DNA of 13,737 nucleotides. Source: Caulobacteraceae bacterium. Its GTDB lineage: Bacteria > Pseudomonadota > Alphaproteobacteria > Caulobacterales > Caulobacteraceae. Of the stretch, positions 7,327 through 13,436 are shown one piece after another. A model generated the notes under the pieces. That model made no database searches. It had not been told where the DNA came from and saw only the letters and a program-made list of their open reading frames with translations. How positions within the stretch are numbered: position 1 is the first letter of the stretch; each line of letters opens with the position of its first letter. The position numbers and the translations under genes are program-made. The DNA is taken from the NCBI GenBank assembly GCA_947456005.1, contig CANGRP010000035.1, forward strand, positions 1-13,737, given 5' to 3'.

Positions 7327-8127
7327 TCAGCGCTTGCGGAAGCGCCAGCCCTGGGAGTCCGCCAGGGCCAGGGCCCAGTCTTCGGGAATCAGCCTCACAA
7401 GGGCGGCGATAGCCTTGTTCGGGGCCCCGGGAACGCAGATCGGACGGTTCGCCTCCAGCGCCTCGAGGCCGGCCTCGGCCACCTCGTCGGCGCCCATCCA
7501 GAGCCAGTCGGGGGTGGCCTGTCGGGTCAGGTCCCGGGTTCCGTTGACGTCGTGGAACTCCGACCAGGTGAATCCCGGGCACAGGGCGCTGACGTGCACG
7601 CCGAGGGGGCGGGCCTCCAGGTGCAGGCTCTGCGAGGCGCGCACGAGGTAGGCCTTGGTCGCGGCGTAGAGGGTGTGACCCCGGGTCCCGGGCAACAGGC
7701 CTGCGAGGGAGGCGACGTTGAGGATGCGCCCGAAACGGCGTTCGGTCATGCCGGGAAGGACCCGGTACGACAGTTCGGTCGGGGCGTGAAGCATCACCTG
7801 CAGGAAGTCGGCCTGCTCCTGCCACCCCGTCTCGACGAATACTCCCGGAAGGCCGTAACCGGCGTTATTGATCAGGGCGTCGACGTCGCGGCCCGCAGCG
7901 TCCACCGCCGCGAGGAGCCGGCCGGGCGCGGCGGGGTCGGCCAGGTCCTCGGGCAGGACCAGGGCCTCGACCCCGAAACGCAGGCGCACCTCGTCCGCCA
8001 GGGCGTCCAGCCTTTCGCGCCGCCGGGCGGTGAGAGCCAGGTCATAGCCCCGCGCGGCCAGGCTCCGCGCCAGTGCAGCGCCGATCCCGGCGGAGGCGCC
8101 GGTCACGAGGGCGAGTCTTCGGTCCAT
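7327..8127 (-). CDS. Short-chain dehydrogenase/reductase (SDR)
   Basis: A 266-aa NAD(P)-dependent oxidoreductase of the classical SDR family. It has the cofactor loop TGASAGIG (9-16), NNAG (87-90), and the catalytic Ser140, Tyr154 and Lys158 in NVASLAG and LYAATKAYL. The segment TARRRERL (about 33-40) after the second strand has arginines that suggest NADP preference. The substrate is unknown; the C-terminal part resembles the DltE/YqjQ-like subgroup of general SDRs. ATG 8127 is preceded by AGGAG (8133-8137), which decides the start; the open frame continues to 8376 but there overlaps the C-terminal tail of the methyltransferase-like gene. It lies 50 bp downstream of that gene on the same strand and is probably co-transcribed with it. 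Confidence 0.92.
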   Translation of the reverse strand: MDRRLALVTGASAGIGAALARSLAARGYDLALTARRRERLDALADEVRLRFGVEALVLPEDLADPAAPGRLLAAVDAAGRDVDALINNAGYGLPGVFVETGWQEQADFLQVMLHAPTELSYRVLPGMTERRFGRILNVASLAGLLPGTRGHTLYAATKAYLVRASQSLHLEARPLGVHVSALCPGFTWSEFHDVNGTRDLTRQATPDWLWMGADEVAEAGLEALEANRPICVPGAPNKAIAALVRLIPEDWALALADSQGWRFRKR

Positions 8128-8177
8128 GCCGTCTCCTGTCCTGATCCCCGTGAGGGTGGCGATGGGGCCGCGCCGGA

Positions 8178-8933
8178 TCAAGCCCCCGCCGGTCGGCGGC
8201 CAGCGGGTTGCGGGCTCGCCCCGACCGTCGCCCCCCTGGGGGCGGTGCGCCTTCGGACGCCGGCGCGTTCGGGCCTGGGCTGAAGGGCGAGGGTCTGCTT
8301 GACGGCCTCCATGAGGATCAGTCCCGAGAAGGGCGGCCAGAGGCGGGAGCCGGCCTGCTCGAACCCCTCGGCCCATCCCGCCAGCCAGGGGAAGGGCGGG
8401 ACATAGAGGGCGCGGGTCCAGCCGGTAGGCTCAAGCCCGGCCTCGCGAAGCCGCCCGGCCAGCTGGCGGCGGCTGAAAGGCCGGCCGTGGCCGAAGGGCG
8501 TGGACTCGAAGGGCGCCCAGGGCCCGTTGCGCGCGGCGGCCACGGCGATCAGCTGGCCCGCCGGCGCCAGGACACGGGTCATCTCCCTGAGCAGGGCCTC
8601 AGGCTGCGGGCTCTCCTCCAGGGCGTGAACCAGCAGGATCCGGTCGAACCGGGCGTTGGGGAAGGGCAGGGCGTCCTCGGCGGCGAGGGCCACGCGATTG
8701 AGGCGGGCCCTGGGCCAGGGCTCGGCGCCCTGCTCGGGGGGCATCACGGCCACCGCTCGTATCGCCCGATCCGAAAGGGCCGCCAGGACCGGAGCGGCGT
8801 AGCCCGCCCCCAGCACCTCCAGCCCTGCGCAGTCGCCCCAGCTCTCCAGCACCTTGCGCAGGGTCATGTCCCGGGCCGCCTGGCCCAGGGGCGAGGCGTA
8901 GAAGGCCGCCAGATCAGAGATGTCTTGCCGCAT
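8178..8933 (-). CDS. Methyltransferase-like protein, gloB-linked
   Basis: A 251-aa class I SAM-methyltransferase-like protein. The N-terminus MRQDISDLAAFYASPLGQAA, the motif-I-like LEVLGAGYAAPVL (38-50), FDRILLVHALEESPQPEALL (motif IV/helix region), LAPAGQLIAV and TPFGHGRPFSRRQL fit a family often found beside gloB in alphaproteobacteria (recalled, not searched). The usual acidic residue after strand 2 that binds the SAM ribose is absent: the sequence there is VMPPEQGAEPWP. The last 35 or so residues are Arg/Pro/Ala-rich and probably disordered. The substrate is unknown. ATG 8933 keeps the conserved N-terminus although no Shine-Dalgarno is visible; a short-leader or leaderless mRNA is possible. 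It diverges from gloB by 75 bp and precedes the SDR gene by 50 bp. Confidence 0.82.
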   Translation of the reverse strand: MRQDISDLAAFYASPLGQAARDMTLRKVLESWGDCAGLEVLGAGYAAPVLAALSDRAIRAVAVMPPEQGAEPWPRARLNRVALAAEDALPFPNARFDRILLVHALEESPQPEALLREMTRVLAPAGQLIAVAAARNGPWAPFESTPFGHGRPFSRRQLAGRLREAGLEPTGWTRALYVPPFPWLAGWAEGFEQAGSRLWPPFSGLILMEAVKQTLALQPRPERAGVRRRTAPRGATVGASPQPAGRRPAGA

Positions 8934-9008
8934 GACGCGGATTTAGGCCTAGTCGCGCCCGACCGCGAGCCCCGGAAGGTCCGGAGGGCGCGCCGGAGGA
9001 AGGACGCC
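8934..9008. promoter_or_regulatory. Divergent promoter region methyltransferase-like / gloB
   Basis: A 75-bp spacer between divergent starts. On the plus strand a strong Shine-Dalgarno, GGAGG (8995-8999), precedes the gloB ATG. Near the minus-strand start lies the small palindrome TAGGCCTA (8944-8951) in a short AT-richer patch, which may contain the promoter of the methyltransferase-like gene. Assignment of boxes is uncertain. Confidence 0.4.
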
Positions 9009-9755
9009 ATGACCCTGACCGTTCACCAGTTCCCCTGCCTGTCCGACAACTATGGCTATCTGGTCCGGGACGAGGCGTCCGGGCGGACCGCCTGCATCGA
9101 CACCCCGGACGCCGCCGCCATCCTCGCCGAGCTGGACAGGCTGGGCTGGGGCTTGGACCTGGTGCTCAACACCCACTGGCACGCGGACCACGCCGGCGGG
9201 AACGGCGAGGTCAAGGCCGCCACCGGTTGCAACCTCCTCGGTCCGGCCGAGGTGACCGGCCGCTTCCCGGTCGACAGGGTCCTTGCGCCCGGCGAGACCG
9301 TGACTCTCGGCGAGACCGAATTCCAGGTGCTGGAGTCCGGCGGGCATACCCTTGGCCACATCGCCTACTTTGTCCCCTCCGCAGGGGCGGCCTTCGTCGG
9401 TGACACCCTGTTCGCCCTCGGCTGCGGTCGCATGTTCGAGGGCTCGCCGGCGCAGATGTGGGCCAGCCTCCAGCGCCTCGCCGCCCTGCCGGACGCCACC
9501 CGGATCTATTGTGCGCACGAGTACACCGCCTCCAACGCCCGCTTCGCCCTGGCCGTGGATTCTGACCCGGCGGTGAAGGCCCGCGCCGAAGCGGTCTTTG
9601 CAGCCCGGGAGAGGGGAGAGCCCACCGTGCCCAGCACCCTGGCCGAGGAGAAGGCCACCAATCCCTTCCTGCGGGCGCCCCGGCTTCGCCCGGGTCTTCC
9701 CCCGCACGAGGCCTTCGCGGCCCTGCGGTCCGAGAAGGACGGCTTCCGCGGCTGA
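9009..9755 (+). CDS. gloB: Hydroxyacylglutathione hydrolase (glyoxalase II)
   Basis: Hydrolyses S-D-lactoylglutathione to D-lactate and glutathione, the second step of methylglyoxal detoxification. The 248-aa protein has the metallo-beta-lactamase fold with the binuclear metal ligands: H56, H58, D60 and H61 in NTHWHADHAGGN, H113 in SGGHTLGH, D132 in FVGDTLF and H170 in YCAHEYT. The C-terminal HAGH domain (about 165-248) includes the glutathione-site region NPFLRAP and ends RSEKDGFRG, normal for the family. ATG 9009 is preceded by an excellent Shine-Dalgarno at 8995-8999. The open frame extends upstream to 8208, but that part is antisense to the methyltransferase-like gene. The TGA stop lies inside the left end of repeat copy 2. 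A gene for glyoxalase I is not present in this window. Confidence 0.97.
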   Translation: MTLTVHQFPCLSDNYGYLVRDEASGRTACIDTPDAAAILAELDRLGWGLDLVLNTHWHADHAGGNGEVKAATGCNLLGPAEVTGRFPVDRVLAPGETVTLGETEFQVLESGGHTLGHIAYFVPSAGAAFVGDTLFALGCGRMFEGSPAQMWASLQRLAALPDATRIYCAHEYTASNARFALAVDSDPAVKARAEAVFAARERGEPTVPSTLAEEKATNPFLRAPRLRPGLPPHEAFAALRSEKDGFRG

Positions 9756-9864
9756 CCCCCTCCGGCCCGCTGCGCGGTCCACCTCCCCCTGATGGGGAGG
9801 AATGACAGCGCCAATCGCTCCCCCAAGGGGGGGCTCCGACCGAAGGTCGGTGGGGGGGGGTCAA
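9752..9864. repeat. Dispersed inverted-repeat element, copy 2
   Basis: A 113-bp element between convergent gloB and the DUF4908-like gene, related to copy 1 at 5749-5846. The left end CTGACCCCCTCCGG is inverted against the right end, a G-run followed by TCA. Internal hairpins are CCTCCCC (9782-9788) with GGGGAGG (9794-9800), and CCGACC (9836-9841) with GGTCGG (9845-9850). The core at 9807-9831 matches copy 1 at 24 of 25 positions. This copy is longer than copy 1 because it keeps the CCTCCCC/GGGGAGG arm that copy 1 has largely lost. The right end contains nine consecutive G (9852-9860). The gloB TGA (9753-9755) is part of the left end. Confidence 0.82.
9782..9800. terminator. Possible terminator hairpin in repeat copy 2
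   Basis: A 7-bp perfect stem (CCTCCCC / GGGGAGG) with a 5-nt loop starts 27 bp after the gloB stop and lies between two convergent genes. There is no following T-run, so a classical intrinsic terminator is not supported. A weaker 3'-end or pausing role is possible. Confidence 0.35.
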
Positions 9865-9900
9865 GGGCGTCTCGATCGGCGTCCGCCCGGGGCTGCGGAA

Positions 9901-10689
9901 CTAGCGGATTCCCGCGGCGGCCAGGATCCTGTCTGAGGAAGGCCGGCCCGACATCCCCTGGCCGGGGGCGACGGTGATCTCGATCACGCCCTGGCGAAGG
10001 TCGGCGCGGGCCTGTCGGCCCTCGACCAGACGGACCCGCTCCACCGCCCCCAGGACCATCCGCCCATCGGGCAGCCGCGTCATGCGGATGATGGCCTCTG
10101 CGGCGACCATGGCTGCGTCGGCGGTGAGGGCGGAGGAGGCCGGGGAGGCGTCGGCCTCAAAGGGGATGAGGCGCCGAGCCGCACGGGTCGCCCGGGTGCT
10201 GGCCAGGGCCAGTCGCTCCAGGAGCTGCTGGGGCCCGAGGGCGGTCATCCTGAGGGCGCCGCCGCCGCCGGAGAGGGCCACGGCCAGGCCGTCCGGCCGG
10301 TCGGTGGTGAAGACCGTCAGGCCCCCGGTCCGGCTGGCCCGCAGGATCGGCTCCCCCAGGTCATTCAGGTAGAGGATGTCGCCCCGAGGCGCCGGCTGGG
10401 GCCTCAGGACCCAGACCTCGGGGCTGCGGTCGAACTTGACCAGGGGCAGGCCCTGGCTGCGGTCAAAGGTGAAGCGGACTCCCGTCTCACTCATGTAGCG
10501 GGCCACCGGCGGCGCCCCGGCCGGCCCCGCCTGTCCGGCGGGCGGACTGAATAGGGCGCCCCGGGTCCCCATCGCCGACTGGGCGGGCGCATCGACCGGC
10601 AAGGCGAGGACGACTCCTGCCGCCAGAAGGGCGGAGAAGAGGCCGCGGCGGCTTGGGGACGTTCGGTCAGGATGTCCGGGGGAAGGCAT
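9901..10689 (-). CDS. Exported DUF4908-like protein
   Basis: A 262-aa protein of unknown function that I recognise as resembling DUF4908, a family seen mainly in Caulobacterales (from memory, not a search). An N-terminal signal (residues 1 to about 38) has a twin-arginine-like SRRGLF at 13-18, a hydrophobic stretch to about 31 and a likely cleavage site near APAQSA, so it is probably exported by Tat or Sec. The central part has the conserved-looking VARYMSETGVRFTFDRS, EVWVLRPQPAPRGDILYLND and LGEPILRASRTGGLTVFT, with a beta-rich character. A helical region follows (about 165-215). ATG 10689 is chosen; GTG codons at 10692 and 10707 are in frame, and no start has a good Shine-Dalgarno. It lies 48 bp downstream of phaB on the same strand and is possibly co-transcribed. 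Function is unknown. Confidence 0.75.
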   Translation of the reverse strand: MPSPGHPDRTSPSRRGLFSALLAAGVVLALPVDAPAQSAMGTRGALFSPPAGQAGPAGAPPVARYMSETGVRFTFDRSQGLPLVKFDRSPEVWVLRPQPAPRGDILYLNDLGEPILRASRTGGLTVFTTDRPDGLAVALSGGGGALRMTALGPQQLLERLALASTRATRAARRLIPFEADASPASSALTADAAMVAAEAIIRMTRLPDGRMVLGAVERVRLVEGRQARADLRQGVIEITVAPGQGMSGRPSSDRILAAAGIR

Positions 10690-10737
10690 CACGGACGACC
10701 ATAGCACATCGACTGGGGCGGATTTTGGACCCTGTCC

Positions 10738-11463
10738 TCATCCCGCCATGTACTGCCCGCCGTTCAACGAGAGGGTGGAGCCGGTGACGAAGCCGGCGTG
10801 TTCGCCCGACAGGAAGGCCACCATGTCGGCGATCTCCTCTCCGCGTCCCAGCCGGCCCACCGGGATCTGGGCGATGATCGAGGCCAGCACAGTCTCCGGC
10901 ACGGCCTGCACCATCTCGGTGTCGATATAGCCCGGGCAGATGCAGTTCACCGTCACGCCCTTGCGCGCATTCTCCAGGGCCAGGGCCTTGGTGAAGCCGA
11001 TCATGCCGGCCTTGGCGGCGGCGTAGTTGGTCTGGCCCATCTGGCCCTTCTGGCCGTTGATGGACGAGATGTTGACGATACGGCCCCACTCGCGTTCCCG
11101 CATGCCCTCGATGACCTGCCGGGTCATGTTGAAGACCGAGTCCATGTTCACCCGGATCACCTCGGACCACTGGGCGGGCGACATCTTGTGGAAGACCCCG
11201 TCCCGGGTGATGCCGGCGTTGTTGACCAGCACGTCCACCGGCCCGAGTTCGGCCTCGACCGCCCGCACCGCCCGGTCGCAATCCTCGAAGGATCCGACAT
11301 TACCCTTCACCACCATCACGCCCAGCTCCCGGGCGCAGGCCTGGGCCGCCTCCTCGTTGCCGGAGTAGCCGGCGGCCACCCTCATGCCGTCGGATTTCAG
11401 GCGCTCACAGATCGCCCGGCCAATGCCGCGGGTCCCGCCCGTCACAAACGCCACTCTCGCCAT
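10738..11463 (-). CDS. phaB: Acetoacetyl-CoA reductase
   Basis: NADPH-dependent reduction of acetoacetyl-CoA to (R)-3-hydroxybutyryl-CoA, the second step of polyhydroxybutyrate synthesis. The 241-aa SDR protein has the cofactor loop TGGTRGIG (8-15), NNAGITRD (81-88), and the catalytic Ser134, Tyr147 and Lys151 in NISSINGQKGQMGQTNYAAAK. The stretch INGQKGQMGQTNY and the ending LNGGQYM are hallmarks of the PhaB subgroup against FabG, which makes the specific call reliable. ATG 11463 has a strong GGAGG Shine-Dalgarno (11469-11473). The gene lies 26 bp downstream of phaA, so the two are almost surely one operon, and 48 bp upstream of the DUF4908-like gene. No PHA synthase follows. Confidence 0.96.
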   Translation of the reverse strand: MARVAFVTGGTRGIGRAICERLKSDGMRVAAGYSGNEEAAQACARELGVMVVKGNVGSFEDCDRAVRAVEAELGPVDVLVNNAGITRDGVFHKMSPAQWSEVIRVNMDSVFNMTRQVIEGMREREWGRIVNISSINGQKGQMGQTNYAAAKAGMIGFTKALALENARKGVTVNCICPGYIDTEMVQAVPETVLASIIAQIPVGRLGRGEEIADMVAFLSGEHAGFVTGSTLSLNGGQYMAG

Positions 11464-11489
11464 CGCCGCCTCCGTGGGGGTTCAGAATC

Positions 11490-12665
11490 TCAGACCTGCT
11501 CGACGCAGAGGGCCACGCCCATGCCGCCGCCGACGCAAAGGGTCGCCAGGCCCCGGGCCGACCCGGAGCGCTGCATCTCGTGCAGAAGGGTGGTCAGGAT
11601 GCGCGCGCCCGAGGCGCCGATGGGATGGCCGATCGCGATGGCCCCGCCACTCACATTGACCTTGTCGGGGTCGAGGCCCAGTTCGCGCACGACGCACAGG
11701 GCCTGGGCGGCGAAGGCCTCGTTCGACTCCACCCGGTCGAGGTCCGCCACGCTCCAGCCCGCCCGCTCAAGGGCCCGGCGGGTTGCGGGGATGGGGCCCG
11801 TTCCCATGATCTCGGGCTCGACCCCGGCCTGCGCCCAGGAGGCGATCCGCGCCAGGGGAGTCAGGCCCCGGGCCCGGGCTTCGGCCGCCGACATCAGCAC
11901 CAGGGCCGCCGCCCCGTCATTGAGCCCGGAGGCGTTGGCCGCCGTCACCGACCCGTCCTTGGTGAAGGCCGGGCGCAGTCCCGAGACGCTGTCCAGCGTC
12001 GCCCCATGGCGGATGTATTCGTCCTGGTCGACCACCGTGTCGCCCTTTCGGCCCTTCACGATGACCGGGACGATCTCGGCGGCGAAGCGGCCCGCCTTCT
12101 GCGCCGCTTCGGCGCGGTTCTGGGAAGTGACGGCGAAACGGTCCTGGTCCTCGCGGGTGATCTGCCAGCGGGCGGCGATGTTCTCGGCGGTCTGGCCCAT
12201 GTGATAGCCATGGAAGGCGTCCCAGAGCCCATCCTTGATCATGGTGTCCACGAAGGCCAGGTCGCCCATCTTCTGGCCGCCCCTCAGGTGCTGGGCGTGA
12301 GGAGCCTGGCTCATGCTCTCCTGGCCGCCGGCCACGACGACCCGGGCGGCGCCGTCGGCGATCTGCTGGGCGCCCAGGGCCACAGCCCGCAGGCCGGAGC
12401 CGCAGAGCTGGTTCAGGCTCCAGGCCGGCGCTTCCACTGGAACCCCGGCGTTGATCGCCGCCTGGCGGGCCGGGCCCTGGCCGGCGCCCGCCTGAAGCAC
12501 CTGGCCGAGGATGACCTCGCTGACATCGGCGGCGGCCACGCCCGCCCGTTCCAGGGCGCCGGCGATGGCGGTCCGGCCGAGTTCATGGGCGGGAAGGCCC
12601 GAAAGGGCGCCGTTGAAGGACCCCACGGGGGTCCGGGCGGCGGAGACGATGACAACGTCGGTCAT
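11490..12665 (-). CDS. phaA: Acetyl-CoA acetyltransferase (beta-ketothiolase)
   Basis: Condenses two acetyl-CoA to acetoacetyl-CoA, the first step of polyhydroxybutyrate synthesis; the reaction also runs in the degradative direction. The 391-aa thiolase has the nucleophile Cys88 in LNQLCGSGLRAV, the NEAFAAQ motif, His347 in AIGHPIGASGARIL and the second catalytic Cys377 in LCVGGGMG. These correspond closely to Cys89/His348/Cys378 of the Zoogloea biosynthetic thiolase. The length and the HAQHLRGGQKMGD region match biosynthetic PhaA. ATG 12665 is preceded by AAGGAG (12675-12680). It is the first gene of the minus-strand phaAB operon and is divergent from phaR across a 138-bp spacer that holds the TGC-rich direct repeat. 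PhaR control of it is inferred from that layout. Confidence 0.96.
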   Translation of the reverse strand: MTDVVIVSAARTPVGSFNGALSGLPAHELGRTAIAGALERAGVAAADVSEVILGQVLQAGAGQGPARQAAINAGVPVEAPAWSLNQLCGSGLRAVALGAQQIADGAARVVVAGGQESMSQAPHAQHLRGGQKMGDLAFVDTMIKDGLWDAFHGYHMGQTAENIAARWQITREDQDRFAVTSQNRAEAAQKAGRFAAEIVPVIVKGRKGDTVVDQDEYIRHGATLDSVSGLRPAFTKDGSVTAANASGLNDGAAALVLMSAAEARARGLTPLARIASWAQAGVEPEIMGTGPIPATRRALERAGWSVADLDRVESNEAFAAQALCVVRELGLDPDKVNVSGGAIAIGHPIGASGARILTTLLHEMQRSGSARGLATLCVGGGMGVALCVEQV

Positions 12666-12803
12666 GGCGGGGAGCTCCTTCAGGGGGACGGCCGCACCTG
12701 ACCTGGCGGCCGCTTACGTCACCTTCCAGAAGACGCTCGCATCGGCAATACTGCAATGCAATACTGCAGGCTCTCGCGCGGAACCGCGCAGGAAGGAACC
12801 GGA
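12666..12803. promoter_or_regulatory. Divergent phaA / phaR promoter region
   Basis: This 138-bp spacer must contain the promoters of both the phaAB operon and phaR. It includes the phaA Shine-Dalgarno (12675-12680), the phaR Shine-Dalgarno (AGGAAGGA shortly before 12804) and a conspicuous TGC-rich direct repeat at 12745-12768. No -35/-10 pair is convincing; AATACT within each repeat unit matches the -10 consensus at four of six positions, but the matching -35 is poor. Confidence 0.55.
12745..12768. promoter_or_regulatory. Candidate PhaR operator (tandem TGC-rich repeat)
   Basis: The 11-mer GCAATACTGCA occurs twice, exactly, at 12745-12755 and 12758-12768, separated by AT, a 13-bp period. 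The patch is AT-richer than its surroundings and lies 35-58 bp upstream of the phaR start and 80-103 bp upstream of the phaA start. PhaR proteins of Paracoccus and Rhodobacter are known to bind TGC-rich sites upstream of phasin and phaR genes, with CTGC/GCAG half-sites as I recall. The match in kind and position makes this a likely autoregulatory operator; binding is inferred. Confidence 0.65.
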
Positions 12804-13436
12804 ATGGCCGAAGCGAAGGGCGCCAAGTCGGGCGATGGCCCGGTCGTCATCAAGAAGTACGCCAACCGCCGGCTCTACAACACGGCCTCGAGCACCTACG
12901 TCACGCTCGAGCACCTGGCCGACATGGTCCGCAAGGGCGTCGACTTCGTGGTCTACGACGCCAAGTCGAATGACGACATCACCCGCGCGGTGCTGGCCCA
13001 GATCATCTTCGATGAGGAGAGCCGGTCGGAGAGCCTGTTGCCGATCCAGTTCCTGCGCCAACTCATCGGCTTCTACGGCAACTCCATGCAGGCCTTCCTG
13101 CCCTCCTACCTGGAAATGTCCCTGGCCTCCTTCGCCGAGCAGCAGGAGCGCCTGCGCCAGCAGTTCTCAGGGATGAACCCGCCCGCCAGCCTCTCGGCCT
13201 ACGAGGACCAGGTGAAGAAGAACATGGCCCTGTTCAGCCAGGCCATGCAGATGTTCTCGCCCTTCGCCTATAGCCGGCCGGACGGCGCAGCGACGGACCA
13301 GGCCGCGCCGCCGGCCAGCGCCCAGCAAGCCGCCCCGCCGGCGCCCGAGAAGAGTTCGGAGGACGCCATCTCCGATCTCAAGCGCCGCATGGAGGAAATG
13401 GCCGCCCAGATCGACAAGCTGGCTGCGGGACGATGA
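12804..13436 (+). CDS. phaR: Polyhydroxyalkanoate synthesis repressor PhaR
   Basis: A 210-aa regulator that binds DNA and, in studied relatives, also PHB, releasing phasin and phaR promoters when polymer appears. The N-terminal PHB/PHA accumulation DNA-binding domain (about 13-73) has the hallmark VVIKKYANRRLYNTASSTYVT and the segment YDAKSNDDITRAVLAQII. A second PHB-accumulation domain follows (about 80-125, LPIQFLRQLIGFYGNSMQ). Then comes an Ala/Pro/Gln-rich linker (about 160-182) and a C-terminal helix SSEDAISDLKRRMEEM with coiled-coil character. ATG 12804 is chosen because AGGAAGGA precedes it and the frame upstream (from 12756) runs through the repeat and lacks family similarity. It is divergent from phaA and overlaps the next ORF by ATGA. 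Confidence 0.96.
   Translation: MAEAKGAKSGDGPVVIKKYANRRLYNTASSTYVTLEHLADMVRKGVDFVVYDAKSNDDITRAVLAQIIFDEESRSESLLPIQFLRQLIGFYGNSMQAFLPSYLEMSLASFAEQQERLRQQFSGMNPPASLSAYEDQVKKNMALFSQAMQMFSPFAYSRPDGAATDQAAPPASAQQAAPPAPEKSSEDAISDLKRRMEEMAAQIDKLAAGR

Noticed and set aside
8944..8951. TAGGCCTA palindrome near the methyltransferase-like start as an operator
   Set aside because: A single 8-bp palindrome is expected by chance at this length and has no second copy or known regulator nearby.
8208..9008. Upstream extension of the gloB frame, a possible fusion protein
   Set aside because: It is antisense to the methyltransferase-like gene, and a strong Shine-Dalgarno marks the gloB start at 9009.
10727..10740. 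GGAC/GTCC mini-hairpin just after phaB
   Set aside because: A 4-bp stem with a 3-nt loop and no T-run is too weak to call a terminator.
11027..12204. Plus-strand open frames across phaB and phaA
   Set aside because: They are shadows of the phaAB coding frames, with no motifs and no ribosome-binding sites.
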